Below, piece after piece: positions 36,989-46,367 of a stretch of 64,000 bases of DNA (its first letter is position 1; the number at the start of each line of letters is the position of its first letter). The notes below the pieces were generated by a model. It searched no databases and was not told where the DNA came from. It saw nothing but the letters and a program-made list of their open reading frames with translations. This DNA is from DAOPYU01 sp942493245. Its GTDB lineage: Bacteria > Sumerlaeota > Sumerlaeia > UBA8349. Made by a program: the position numbers and the translations under genes. The stretch is taken from positions 1,054,001 through 1,118,000 of the forward strand of contig OW818685.1 in the NCBI GenBank assembly GCA_942493245.1, read 5' to 3'.

Positions 36989-38134
36989 TCAGGCCGGCAT
37001 GGTCTCTTCCAAACTCTTGAGCGCGGCCGACACGCCTGCGCCCGTTTCGCACGCATACCCCTGTCGGCGCAGCGCCATTTCCAGCGCGCCCACCAGACTC
37101 AACACCTCGAACTCTTCCACGTAACCCAACGCGGCGATTCGGATGATCTTGCCCTTCAGTTCTTCCTGCCCGCCCGTGATGGTCATGGCAAAGCGGTCGC
37201 GCATCGTCTTGACAATCTTGCCCGCTTCGACTCCGGCGGGAACCGTCAGGGCCACCACGACGTTGGCGGGCGACTGGCTGTAAAGATTCAACCCGAGCGC
37301 CGCGCACCCTTTGCGGATCGCCTGGGCACAGCGCTGATGCCGTGCCCAGATACTCTCGATCCCTTCCTTGCGGATCAAATCCACCGCGGCGTTCAGCGCC
37401 ACAACCAGCGAAACCGGACTGGTCCACGGGGTGGTGTTGTCTTCCAGTTTTTTCAGGGCGCCCTTCAACCCGAAGTAGAAATTCGTCGTGGGCGAGGCGT
37501 TGATCATGGCCTTGGCTTTCGGACTGACCGAAACAAACGCCATGCCGGGAGGCATCATCAGGGCCTTCTGCGAACCCGTCACGACCACATCCACTCCCCA
37601 GGCGTCTGTTTCCAGCGGTTCGGCGGCCAGACTGCTCACCGCATCCACCACCAGGACGGCGTCGGTTTTGGCCACCACGCGGGCGATGCCCTCGATATCG
37701 GTCAATGCGCCCGTCGAGGTTTCACAATGCGTCGTGAAGACCGCCTTGGCCTTCGGGAAATCCTTGAGCAGTTTTTCGATCAGTGCGGGCGAGGCCGACG
37801 TGCTCCAGTCGATCTTTTCGACGTGGCAGTCAATGCCGTAGGCCTTGCAGATTTTTCCCCAGCGCTCGCCAAACTTGCCCCCTTCGATGGCGATGGCCTG
37901 ATCGCCCGGCGCCAGCAGACTGGTGACAGCCGCTTCCATGCCACCTGTTCCCGAGGCCGTGAGCGGTACGACGGGATTCTGCGTCCGGAATACGTACTGC
38001 AGGTTTTCGCACGCCTGTTTGAAGATCGGATCGAAGTCCGGGGCGCGGTGGTGGACGATCGGCTTGGCCATCGCCGCCAGCACCTCCGGCGGAACATTGG
38101 TGGGACCCGGGGTGAAAAGTGTGTGCTTCATCAT
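36989..38134 (-). CDS. Class V aminotransferase (serine-pyruvate / alanine-glyoxylate type)
   Basis: 381 aa from the ATG at 38134, which has AGGAGAG eight bases upstream. The N-terminal FTPGPTNVPPEVLAAM is the family hallmark. The PLP lysine is in VVTGSQKALMMPPGMAF and the cofactor Asp in VLVVDAVSSLAAEP. Homologues act on serine, alanine or glyoxylate, and some serve as phosphoserine aminotransferase beside SerA. Its place two genes before serA supports a role in serine or glycine metabolism; the exact substrate is inference. Confidence 0.88.
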   Translation of the reverse strand: MMKHTLFTPGPTNVPPEVLAAMAKPIVHHRAPDFDPIFKQACENLQYVFRTQNPVVPLTASGTGGMEAAVTSLLAPGDQAIAIEGGKFGERWGKICKAYGIDCHVEKIDWSTSASPALIEKLLKDFPKAKAVFTTHCETSTGALTDIEGIARVVAKTDAVLVVDAVSSLAAEPLETDAWGVDVVVTGSQKALMMPPGMAFVSVSPKAKAMINASPTTNFYFGLKGALKKLEDNTTPWTSPVSLVVALNAAVDLIRKEGIESIWARHQRCAQAIRKGCAALGLNLYSQSPANVVVALTVPAGVEAGKIVKTMRDRFAMTITGGQEELKGKIIRIAALGYVEEFEVLSLVGALEMALRRQGYACETGAGVSAALKSLEETMPA

Positions 38135-38238
38135 AAGGCTTTCTCTCCTCGCTCGCAGTAATCTCGACCTCACACTAGAATCCGAGACGTTTGCACTTCA
38201 ACACGCATCTGGACGTTTGTCAAGAATTAGACAAAAAA

Positions 38239-41200
38239 CTATTCCTTTTTCAAGTCCTCGATCCACTGGCGCACCTCATCGGCCTTGCTGCCGTTCAGGT
38301 CCACATAGTCGAGGTAGTTCTTCAGGGCCAGGATTTTGTTCTTGCGCTCCTGCTCATAAAGAATCCCGAGATTCAGGTAGGGATCGGCGAAATTCTTGTC
38401 CAGGGCGATGGCGGACTCGAACGCCTTCTGGGCATCGTCAATCCGTTTCTGCTCCATCAGGATGACTCCCAGGTTGTTTTGAGCCTTCTTGGATTTCGGG
38501 TCGGCCTTGAGCGCCGAACGGTACGATTTCTCCGCTTCGGCCTTTCCTTCGGGTGTCCCCTGATCGTAATAAATCTTGCCAATCAGAATCCACGGTTCGG
38601 CCGATTGCTCGTCCTCACGCGTCACGCTCTTGCAGATTTCGAGCGCTTTGGCCGCGCGCCCCATCTTGGCCAGACACGCAGCCTTCTCCAGGAGGATTTT
38701 CTGGCTGTCCGGCTGCAACTCCAGCGCGGTGTCATAATCGGCCAGAGCCTTCTCGGGGTTTTTCATGGCAATCAGACACTCCGCCCGGCCCAGCAACCCT
38801 TCGACGTTTTCCGGCTCGAGTTTCAGAGCCGCATTGAATTCCGAGAGCGCTTTTTCGAGGTCCGGTGCCTTCAACATCTGTGTGGCGCGGGCGAAATGGC
38901 CGGCAAACGTCTTGTCCTGCGGCGCTTGCGGAGTCGTTTCGGGCTTGGTGGAGGGTGTCGGTGTGGGTTTTGCCGGCTCCGCCTGCTCGTCTTTCTGGCC
39001 GAACACCACCTTATAGATCTCTTCCGTCGGTGGCAGATTTTTCTCGACATTGGCGACATTTTTCGCCGACTTGGCGTCATCAGCCGGAACGGCCCCCTCG
39101 GCCGGTTTTTCCTCCGGAGTCGGTGTGGCGACTGGCTCTGGCGCGGGTGTGGGGGTCTTGGCCGCTTTTTCCGGCTTGTCGCTTTTCGATGGAGTAGGAG
39201 CGGGAGTCGGGACGAGCGGCAGCGGGTCCACCGGCGGTCTCAATCCGCCATCCGGGAAAAGATCGGCGGGCAAAGGCAGTTTCTCGTCCTTTTGGGCACG
39301 CACCACCGCTTCATCTTCCTGGACTGGTTGCATGACTTCCTTGACCGGCTCGGGCACATTGCCCTGACGCTGCGCCGGGGTTGCCTTGAGCGCCGGAGTC
39401 GGTACGGGCATGGGAGTCGGGGTTGGGGTTGGAATAGCCTTGGGCGCTGGAGTCGGCTCTGGCGTCGGGGTGGGTGTCGGTTCGGGTGTGGGGACCGGGG
39501 TTGGTTCCGGGGTCGGGGTTGGTTCAGGTGTCGGCGCTGGAGTCGGTTCCGGCGTGGGCGTAACCTGTGGTTCAGGCGTCGGCACGGGCTTAGGTTCCGG
39601 GGTCGGTTCAGGCTGAACGAGAGGAGCCGGAGTGGGGGTCGGCGCAGGCGTCGTGGCATCGGCCAGAGTCAATTGCCGACGCGAGGAGAGAAAGGCCAGA
39701 ACCGGCGGGTTGGGCCGGGCGGCGGGAATCTCGCCATTCAGGGTGGGCGAAGGATTCGGAGACCCGTCGTCCAACAGCAACGTGGGTTTTAGTCCATGAA
39801 TGGACGGGAAGGCGTCGAGGTCCGGAGAAATTGCCAGTGCGGGCAAGGACGGTTCCGGTTTTTCCACGGGTTCCGGTTGGGGTGTCGTTTCGGGCTGGAC
39901 CGGTGTTTCAGGCTTGATCGTCGGCGGTTCGGGTTCGACAGCCGGTTCGGGTTTCGCTTTCGGCTCCGGAGTGGGTTCTGGCTGGGCGGCCACAACGGGC
40001 TTTTCCACCGGAACCTCCGGAGTCTTGGCGCCCGCGGGAGCGCTTGCCCCGATAAGGTTGAGGAATCCGGAGTCACGAGAAGTGGGTTTGGAGGGGATGA
40101 CCCTCCATTTGCCCGATTTCGAGCCGGCCTGCTCTGCAACCGGTTGTGTCTCCGGCGCTTTCGGGGGTTCGATTTCTTTTGCGGGTTCGGGTGTCACTTC
40201 AGGAGCGGGAGCGGGAGTCGGTGTTTTCTCCACATCTTTCTTTTCAGAAGCGGATGAGGAATCCGATTTCACCGATTTCTTCGACTCCACGGATTTTTCT
40301 GTTTTTGCGGTTTTCGATGACTCGGACTTGGAACTCTTTGCGCTTTTTTCGGACTTGGCCGACTTCGAGTCCTTGCCGGTTTTTTCCGCTTTGGGGGCCT
40401 TCGCATCTTTCGTCTTCGCCGCCGGTGTTTCGGCGGGCGCAGGTGTCGCTATCGGCGCCGCTGCCGGGGCGGGTGTAGCCACGGGCGTGACCACCGGCGC
40501 GTTCGGATCGGGGGCGACCACCGGAGCATTCGGGTCCGGCGTCGGCGCCACCGCCGGGGCCACTGCGGGAGCCGCCTCCGGCGCAGCCACTGCGGCAGGT
40601 TGGTCCACTGCCGGAGCGGGTGTCACCACCGGGGCATTCGGGTCAGGCGTGGGAGCCACCGCCGGGGCCACTTCGGGCGTCGCTACGGGAGCCACCAACG
40701 GAGCGGTTTCAGGAGCGGTCACCGCGGCAGGTTGGGTTACAGCAGGGGCAGGAGTTTCCACCGGAGCCGGAGTGGCAACCGGGGCAGGAGCGGGTGTGGC
40801 TTGGGCGTCGGACTTCGACGCGGCTTTTCCCTTGGCCGACTTCCCGGCCTTCTCCGTTTTTCCACTCTTCTGCGCTTTCGCGCTTTTCGCCGATTTTTCG
40901 CCCTTCACTTCCGCGGCAGGAGCCGGAGTCGCGACGGGAGCGGTGGTTGGGACAGGCGTTGCCACGGGAGCCACTGCGGGAGCGGCCACCGGTGCATTCG
41001 GATCGGCCACAGCAGGCGCAACCGCGGGCGCGGTCTCAGGCGCAGCCACGGGTGCATTCGGGTCGGGCGTGGGAAGCGCCACCGGCGCAGCAACCGGTTC
41101 TGCCACCGGAGCAACCGCAGGCGCAGTCTCAGGCGCAGCCACAGGAGCTGCAACTGCGGCGGGTTGGTCTCCAGCCGGAGCGGCCACGGGAGCATTCGGA

Positions 41201-42033
41201 TCGGCCACAGCAGGAGCAGCCGCGGCCGGTTGGGCTACTGCCGGGGCAGGAGTCGGAGTGGCAACCGGGGCAGGAGCGGGTGTGGCTTGGGCGTCGGACT
41301 TCGACGCGACTTTTCCCTTGGCCGATTTCTCGGCTGTCTTCGCGGCCTTGTCGGTCTTCCCGCTCTTCTCGGCGGTTTTCGCCGATTTCGCGCTCTTCGT
41401 GGATTTTTCCGCCTTGGCCGATTTCTCGTCCTTCGCATCCGCGGCGGGAACTGGGGTCGCTACGGGCGCGGCTCCCTGGGGAGTACTCTCAGCAGGCGCG
41501 GCTTTGGGTGTGAGCGCTTCTGCGCCGGTTTCCGGCGCAGCGGCGCGGGGCGCCTGCGGGGCTGGCGTCAGAGCGGGGGGCGCCAGATTGGACGGTTTGT
41601 CAGACGCGGGCGCCGGAGTCTTGGCGGCTTTGGCCGCACTCGTGCCCGCTTTTTTCTTCTGCTGGCGCTGCGCGCTCTGCAACTCGATCTGCGCTTCCTC
41701 GAAATCGGGCTGTTCCTGAACGGCCTTTTCCAGGTAGGTCACCGCGCGATCCACATCCCCCGTTTTCAGGTAACAACTCCCCAAGTTATAATAGGTCTTG
41801 GGACTTTCCGACAGCGTCAGCGATTGCTGATACAGTTCGATGGCGCGCTTGTAGTTGCCATCTTTCTGTTGATTTTCGCCTTGGTCCAGGTATTCCAGGG
41901 ACCGTTTCTTACTTTCGGCGGCGGAAAGCGGCTTGTAGTCCGCTCCCCACAGAGTCAACGCGCCCGCAAGCCACAAAATCGCCAGGGCGGGCAGGATGAC
42001 GAAACGCAAAGAGGATACTTTCGTCGGGTTCAT
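38239..42033 (-). CDS. Exported TPR protein with a very long Ala/Pro/Lys-rich repetitive region
   Basis: 1264 aa. A signal-anchor helix (FVILPALAILWLAGALTLWG) is followed by two or three TPRs (about 45-115). A low-complexity region of some 900 residues follows, mixing KSAKSAKTAEKSGK-type Lys-rich stretches with ATPAPAPVATP and DPNAPVAAP units, then Glu/Pro and TPTPEPTP units. About five TPRs end the protein (about 1030-1250, e.g. KALSEFNAALKLEPENVEGLLGRAECL). The outline suggests a periplasmic or surface scaffold spanning the envelope. The repetitive DNA leaves long spurious open frames on the opposite strand (39800-41719 among them). Confidence 0.85.
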   Translation of the reverse strand: MNPTKVSSLRFVILPALAILWLAGALTLWGADYKPLSAAESKKRSLEYLDQGENQQKDGNYKRAIELYQQSLTLSESPKTYYNLGSCYLKTGDVDRAVTYLEKAVQEQPDFEEAQIELQSAQRQQKKKAGTSAAKAAKTPAPASDKPSNLAPPALTPAPQAPRAAAPETGAEALTPKAAPAESTPQGAAPVATPVPAADAKDEKSAKAEKSTKSAKSAKTAEKSGKTDKAAKTAEKSAKGKVASKSDAQATPAPAPVATPTPAPAVAQPAAAAPAVADPNAPVAAPAGDQPAAVAAPVAAPETAPAVAPVAEPVAAPVALPTPDPNAPVAAPETAPAVAPAVADPNAPVAAPAVAPVATPVPTTAPVATPAPAAEVKGEKSAKSAKAQKSGKTEKAGKSAKGKAASKSDAQATPAPAPVATPAPVETPAPAVTQPAAVTAPETAPLVAPVATPEVAPAVAPTPDPNAPVVTPAPAVDQPAAVAAPEAAPAVAPAVAPTPDPNAPVVAPDPNAPVVTPVATPAPAAAPIATPAPAETPAAKTKDAKAPKAEKTGKDSKSAKSEKSAKSSKSESSKTAKTEKSVESKKSVKSDSSSASEKKDVEKTPTPAPAPEVTPEPAKEIEPPKAPETQPVAEQAGSKSGKWRVIPSKPTSRDSGFLNLIGASAPAGAKTPEVPVEKPVVAAQPEPTPEPKAKPEPAVEPEPPTIKPETPVQPETTPQPEPVEKPEPSLPALAISPDLDAFPSIHGLKPTLLLDDGSPNPSPTLNGEIPAARPNPPVLAFLSSRRQLTLADATTPAPTPTPAPLVQPEPTPEPKPVPTPEPQVTPTPEPTPAPTPEPTPTPEPTPVPTPEPTPTPTPEPTPAPKAIPTPTPTPMPVPTPALKATPAQRQGNVPEPVKEVMQPVQEDEAVVRAQKDEKLPLPADLFPDGGLRPPVDPLPLVPTPAPTPSKSDKPEKAAKTPTPAPEPVATPTPEEKPAEGAVPADDAKSAKNVANVEKNLPPTEEIYKVVFGQKDEQAEPAKPTPTPSTKPETTPQAPQDKTFAGHFARATQMLKAPDLEKALSEFNAALKLEPENVEGLLGRAECLIAMKNPEKALADYDTALELQPDSQKILLEKAACLAKMGRAAKALEICKSVTREDEQSAEPWILIGKIYYDQGTPEGKAEAEKSYRSALKADPKSKKAQNNLGVILMEQKRIDDAQKAFESAIALDKNFADPYLNLGILYEQERKNKILALKNYLDYVDLNGSKADEVRQWIEDLKKE

Positions 42034-42714
42034 TTCTCAAAACTCCAGAAAAATTCGAATGGGTGTCGAACCGAATGCCTCACATCATCATCCGGTCCCC
42101 ATATCTAAAGGACTCGGCATGAGCCGGGAATCCCAGCATCCGTGCCGCCAATTCCAGCAGGATGAGAGGTCATTCTTCCGGCAGGCGGGGCAAAAATCAA
42201 GCTCAATCCCGTTTTCGCCCCGCGCGCCCCAGCCCCTGTCTCCGGCGGCTGGACGTTCTTTCGAGAGACGGGAGGGGTCACTAACTCGCTTTCCCACACC
42301 CCCGAAACCCGGAATTGTCGCCGGAGTGGTCCTTTTTTGCAAGCTCAGAACGCACGCCGGTCGGCACCGCTCGCGAATGTCCTTCCCTGAAGAAAACATT
42401 TTCAGAATTCCTCAAAATAGGAATCTTGTACCGGGTGGCTTAATAACGACCGCAACAATCGAGGCGGCGCGTAGGGCATGGCGCTCCAAGCCATGCTCCT
42501 GTCCCGCGGATTTCAATTTGCCTCTTCCCGCTTGCATTTTCCGGAACAGCCTCCTATGATCGTCCCCAAGAATGCGTGGCAGAACCTGCGCGGAGACGTT
42601 TGTTCTCTCGATAATTTCAGGTTTGCATGCGCCAATTCGGAGGGCGGCCCCTGTGGACGCCCGTCTCGAAACTCCAGACAACCTGTTCGAGTGCAGAAAG
42701 GAACGCATCACACC
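42034..42714. other. Long intergenic region before pgi
   Basis: About 680 bases between the divergent TPR gene (-) and pgi (+). In-frame codons reach back from pgi to 42478 but lack coding character. A minus-strand frame ending at 42088 has a CPAC...C...C cluster but no clear start or homologue that I recognise. I see no RNA gene here. Confidence 0.4.
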
Positions 42715-44121
42715 ATGACGATCCGCTTCGATTACAATGCGGTGATGGCCGATGTGATCGGCCCGCAACACGGCCTGACCAAGAAGGCCATCGAGGCTTT
42801 GCAGCCGCGCGCCGAGAAAATCCACGCCGACCTGCTGGAAAAGCGCAAGAGCGCCAAACTGGGCTTTTTCGACCTGCCCAACGACGAATTGCTGGTGGAC
42901 GCCATCAACGCCTACGCCAAATCGCTCAAGGGTTACGAGAACTTTGTCGTGCTCGGCATCGGCGGTTCGGCCCTCGGCCCCTACTGTCTCCACACCGCCC
43001 TGGCGCACAACTACCACAACGACCTGTCGGCCAAACAACGCAAGAACCACCCGCGCCTCTATGTGCTCGACAACTCCGATCCCGAAATCCTGACCCGTCT
43101 GCTCGATGTCATTGACCCGAAGAAAACCGTCTTCAATGTCGTGACGAAATCGGGTGGCACGCCCGAGACCATGTGTCAGCTCATGGTAATTGTCGAACTC
43201 ATCAAGCGCAAAGTCGGCGTGGGCGCGCTGCCCAAGCACCTGGTGGCGACGACCGACCGCGAGAAGGGGCTGCTGCGCCCCTTCACCACGGAAAACGGAC
43301 TGGCGTCGTTCGTCATTCCGGACAACGTGGGCGGGCGCTTCTCGGTTTTCACGGCCGTGGGGTTGCTCCCGGCTGCGGTCGAGGGGATTGACATCGCCCG
43401 TATCCTGGCGGGCGCGCGCGAGATGGACAAGCGGTGCAAGAGCGCCGACCTGTTCAAAAACCCCGCCTACCTGAACGCGGCGATCCACTACCTGGCCGAC
43501 ACGAAGAAGGGCAAGGTGATGTCGGTGATGATGCCCTACGCCAACGCGCTGCGCGACGTGGCCGACTGGTATCGCCAGCTCTGGGCCGAAAGCATCGGCA
43601 AGGCCGTGGACCTGCAGGGCAAGACGGTCAACGTGGGCCAGACGCCCATCAAGGCGCTCGGCGCCACCGACCAGCACTCGCAGGTGCAGCTCTACGTCGA
43701 AGGCCCGAACGACAAGATCTTCACGTTCATCAAGACGGAACAGTTCCGCGCCAAGTGCCCGATTCCGAAGAGTTTCAAGGCGATCCCCGAACTGCGCTAT
43801 TTTGCCGGTCACGACATGGGCGAACTGCTCAACGTCGAACTCGACGCCACGGAATTCGCCCTTGGCAAGAACAAGCGGCCCAGTGTTCGGATCGTCCTCG
43901 ATGAGATCTCGCCCGAGAACGTGGGCGGTCTGCTCTACATGCTCGAGGTCCAGACGGCCTTCTCCGGCGGCTTGTACAACATCAACGCGTTCGACCAGCC
44001 CGGCGTCGAGGAAGGCAAGAAAGCCACGGCGGCGTTGATGGGTCGCGGCACCGACAAGGACAAGGTCAAGGAGCGCGAAATCGCCGCGTTCCAGAAGAAG
44101 AAAACGTACAAGGTCCTCTGA
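42715..44121 (+). CDS. pgi: Glucose-6-phosphate isomerase
   Basis: 468 aa from the ATG at 42715, with AAAGGAA twelve bases upstream. It interconverts glucose-6-phosphate and fructose-6-phosphate. Motifs are VLGIGGSALGPYCLH, VVTKSGGTPETM, the Glu-containing DVADWYRQLWAESIGK and the family segment GATDQHSQVQLYVEGPNDK. The length matches the shorter bacterial type. A strong hairpin follows, separating it from rsmE. Confidence 0.96.
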   Translation: MTIRFDYNAVMADVIGPQHGLTKKAIEALQPRAEKIHADLLEKRKSAKLGFFDLPNDELLVDAINAYAKSLKGYENFVVLGIGGSALGPYCLHTALAHNYHNDLSAKQRKNHPRLYVLDNSDPEILTRLLDVIDPKKTVFNVVTKSGGTPETMCQLMVIVELIKRKVGVGALPKHLVATTDREKGLLRPFTTENGLASFVIPDNVGGRFSVFTAVGLLPAAVEGIDIARILAGAREMDKRCKSADLFKNPAYLNAAIHYLADTKKGKVMSVMMPYANALRDVADWYRQLWAESIGKAVDLQGKTVNVGQTPIKALGATDQHSQVQLYVEGPNDKIFTFIKTEQFRAKCPIPKSFKAIPELRYFAGHDMGELLNVELDATEFALGKNKRPSVRIVLDEISPENVGGLLYMLEVQTAFSGGLYNINAFDQPGVEEGKKATAALMGRGTDKDKVKEREIAAFQKKKTYKVL

Positions 44122-44168
44122 GTCCCCGCCACAAGGCAACAGCCGAAAGGCGTTTCCTGAAATCCCCC

Positions 44169-44204
44169 GACAGCCCCCTTCGCCCACGCGCGGAGGGGGC
44201 TGTC
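44169..44204 (+). terminator. Hairpin terminator after pgi
   Basis: 11-bp stem (GACAGCCCCCT / AGGGGGCTGTC) with a 14-base loop, 48 bases past the pgi stop. The U tract is weak. Confidence 0.6.
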
Positions 44205-44227
44205 AAGTTATGCGGGGGGCGACGCGG

Positions 44228-44275
44228 AATGGATGATTGAGAATGGACAATGGATAATGGAGAATTGATAATGAA
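44228..44275. repeat. Short AT-rich direct repeats
   Basis: Imperfect tandem units of the form GAGAATGGACAATGGATAATGGAGAATTGATAATG lie just upstream of rsmE; such ATTGATAATTG-type arrays occur in intergenic DNA of many uncultured bacteria. Confidence 0.5.
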
Positions 44276-44363
44276 CCGGACCCTGGCAGTTTGTACCGTC
44301 TGCGTCCCCGCAGACGTCCCCACTCTGAAAGTCCGTTTTCTCAAATAAGGAAAGTGAGATCTC

Positions 44364-45251
44364 ATGGCTCGTCCAAAGCATTCCAGTTCCCGGCAGGACG
44401 CCAGCGGAGAGGGGAGCGGTGGCCCGCTCCGCCTGTTCTACGCCCCCGAAGCGGCCCAATGGGACGGCGTGACGCCCCATCACCCGCTTACCCTCCCTCC
44501 CGACGAGGCGCACCACGCGCTCCACGTCCTGCGACTCGGGGTGGGAGACCGGGTCCGTCTGCTCGACGGACAGGGGTTCTTCTACGACGCCGAAGTGGCC
44601 CAGACCGGACGCCACGAGGTCTTGGTCCGGTTGCTGAACCGTTTCGCCTCCACCTCCGAACCCGCCACCCGGCTGGTCCTCCTGATCGGACTGTTGAAAA
44701 GCAAAGTCATGGAATACCTCATCCAGAAATCCGTCGAGATCGGCGTGAGCGAGATTGTTTTCTTCCCGGCGCATCGGAGTGTGGGACGGGTCGAGGTGGG
44801 TGAGGAAGCCGAAGCGACCGAGCGCTGGAGCAAGATCGTCGTGGGCGCTGCCAAACAATGTGGCCGGGCGCGCCTGACAGAGACTACGGTTTGTCCGTCC
44901 CTCGAAAAGGCGCTCGAAAGACTCCCTCAGGACGCGGCGCGGTACCTGTTCTGGGAAGAAGAAGCGCGGGTTGTGTCCGAAAGGACAGAAGAAGGGGGCC
45001 CTCCACCCGGTTCGGACGAACTGGCCGGCTGGGCGCTTCGGCGAAACGCGCCGGGTCGGACCGTGAGCCTCCTGATCGGTCCGGAAGGCGGTCTGACGCG
45101 CGTGGAGGTCGAGCGCGCCTGTCAGACGGGATTCCAGACTTGTTCGCTGGGTTCCCGGATTTTGCGGGCCGAAACCGCCGCCCTGGCCGCCGCGTCGGTG
45201 CTGTTGTACCTCGGAGGCGACCTGGGGCGTATTCCTTCGCCGGGGAAGTGA
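44364..45251 (+). CDS. rsmE: 16S rRNA (uracil-1498-N3)-methyltransferase RsmE
   Basis: 295 aa SPOUT methyltransferase. After an N-terminal disordered stretch (about 20 residues) come the PUA-like domain (LPPDEAHHALHVLRLGVGDRVRLLDG) and the knotted SAM-binding part with SLLIGPEGGLTRVEVERA and LGSRILRAETAALAA. It methylates U1498 in the small-subunit decoding centre. Confidence 0.95.
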   Translation: MARPKHSSSRQDASGEGSGGPLRLFYAPEAAQWDGVTPHHPLTLPPDEAHHALHVLRLGVGDRVRLLDGQGFFYDAEVAQTGRHEVLVRLLNRFASTSEPATRLVLLIGLLKSKVMEYLIQKSVEIGVSEIVFFPAHRSVGRVEVGEEAEATERWSKIVVGAAKQCGRARLTETTVCPSLEKALERLPQDAARYLFWEEEARVVSERTEEGGPPPGSDELAGWALRRNAPGRTVSLLIGPEGGLTRVEVERACQTGFQTCSLGSRILRAETAALAAASVLLYLGGDLGRIPSPGK

Positions 45252-45262
45252 TAATGAGATTA

Positions 45263-45333
45263 GACAGGATCGGCAAGATTTACAGGATGTGACTTGAATC
45301 TGGTTTTATCATGTAAATCCTGTTCATCCTGTC
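45263..45333. repeat. Imperfect inverted repeat (ATCCTGT type)
   Basis: Arms of 26 bases at 45263-45288 and 45308-45333 pair at about 80 percent of positions. It begins 12 bases after rsmE, so it may also end its transcript. Confidence 0.65.
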
Positions 45334-45426
45334 CATTTTCCTCGTCTCTGAGAGAGAGAAGAGGGATAGAGCAATTGCCAAATGGAATCAGCGAATACCC
45401 TGTCGTTTCCGGGAGTTTTCTTCCTC

Positions 45427-45553
45427 TTCGTCATTCCCGCGCAAGCGGGAACCCAGATTTTGGGCGACCCGGTTTCAACCCCGATTTACTCAATGTTTTG
45501 TCATTTTCGTCGTTCTCACGCCTCTGGGTCCCCGCTTTCGCGGGGATGACGAA
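45427..45553. repeat. Inverted pair of CGTCATTCCCGC-type repeats
   Basis: 30-base arms at 45427-45456 and 45524-45553 match at 27 of 30 positions in opposite orientation. Each arm is also a small hairpin (TTCCCGC-GCAA-GCGGGAA and TCCCCGC-GAAA-GCGGGGA) with a compensatory T-A to C-G change. This is a MITE-like arrangement in the convergent rsmE/pal gap. Confidence 0.75.
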
Positions 45554-45633
45554 CGAAAGGGGAGGCTTTACAACGACAATGAAGATTTTTTCTGGCAACG
45601 GCTCTACATCCCCCGATTCCTGAAAAACACAAG

Positions 45634-45668
45634 TGGGTCCGTCTTCACTGTTTGTGAAGACGGACCCA
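45634..45668 (-). terminator. Rho-independent terminator of pal
   Basis: Perfect 15-bp stem (TGGGTCCGTCTTCAC / GTGAAGACGGACCCA) with a 5-base loop. On the minus strand GTGTTTTTC follows. It lies 37 bases past the pal stop. Confidence 0.85.
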
Positions 45669-45705
45669 TTCGCTTTCCTACCCGATTCAATCCAGGATAG
45701 TCAGG

Positions 45706-46239
45706 TTACTTGCTGTTGTAGTAGAACTCGCACCGGCGGTTTTTTGTCCGGGCTGCTTCGTCGTCGCCTGGAATAGCCGGCATTTCCTTGCCGCGCGAGA
45801 TGGTGGTCAGTTTCGCCTCGTCCACGCCCCGGCTCACCAGGAACGTCTTCACCGCCTCGGCACGCTTCTGGCCAAGCGCCATGTTGTACTCGATCGTGCC
45901 GCGCTCGTCGCAGTGCCCTTCGATCAGGATCGTCCGGGACTGCTTCTTGATGAACTTGGCGCTTTTCTCGAGGTCGGGAATCTGGTCGGGCCGGATTTCG
46001 AACCGGTCATACGCGAAATAGACCGTCTTGACGTCTGTTTCCGGGATCTGTGGGCCACGGGGAGCGCGGGGATCGGGATCTCCGGTTTCCGGGTCAATGG
46101 GCGAAAGAGGACCGCCGATACTCGGTCCAGTGTTTTCCTGGGGAATCTTGATCTCAGTGTCTTTGTCCCGACAGCTCTTACACCCCACCATCGAAAGCGT
46201 GAGCGCCACCAACAGAACCACTTGCGCCAACTTGAACAT
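45706..46239 (-). CDS. pal: Peptidoglycan-associated lipoprotein Pal (OmpA family)
   Basis: 177 aa from the ATG at 46239, with AAGGAG upstream; a longer frame to 46377 is rejected. Signal peptide with a lipobox ending SMVGC (Cys20). An acidic/Pro linker leads to the OmpA-like domain with YFAYDRFEIRP and the Pal hallmark EGHCDERGTIEYNMALGQKRAEAV. It links the outer membrane to peptidoglycan. It is monocistronic here with its own terminator; tol genes are not in the window. Confidence 0.94.
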   Translation of the reverse strand: MFKLAQVVLLVALTLSMVGCKSCRDKDTEIKIPQENTGPSIGGPLSPIDPETGDPDPRAPRGPQIPETDVKTVYFAYDRFEIRPDQIPDLEKSAKFIKKQSRTILIEGHCDERGTIEYNMALGQKRAEAVKTFLVSRGVDEAKLTTISRGKEMPAIPGDDEAARTKNRRCEFYYNSK

Positions 46240-46292
46240 GTTCTTGAATCTCCTTCTTGCCTGGAGTGCGCCAGGCGCGCTTTGTATTTTGA

Positions 46293-46367
46293 CCTTCTCC
46301 GAAAGAGAAGGATTTTTTCGAATCTTTCGAGTGGATGGGGGAGGGGAGAGGCACCCTCCACCCATCC
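46293..46367. other. Two hairpins upstream of pal
   Basis: CCTTCTC/GAGAAGG (46293-46311) followed on the + strand by ATTTTTT, and a longer one with GGATGGGGGAGGG / CCCTCCACCCATCC arms (46333-46367). No + strand gene precedes them, so they may form structure in the pal 5' leader. The remaining 46368-46746 shows no gene that I can support. Confidence 0.4.

Noticed and set aside
39800..41719. 639-residue open frame opposite the 1264-aa TPR gene
   Set aside because: Composition (GSGVGAGVGSG-like) is a mirror of the Ala/Pro-rich repeats; no start signal, and the minus-strand gene has signal anchor and TPRs.
42088..42399. Minus-strand frame with CPAC...C...C cluster, possibly a zinc-ribbon protein
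   Set aside because: Upstream part is unlike protein, no ribosome site, and no family recognised.
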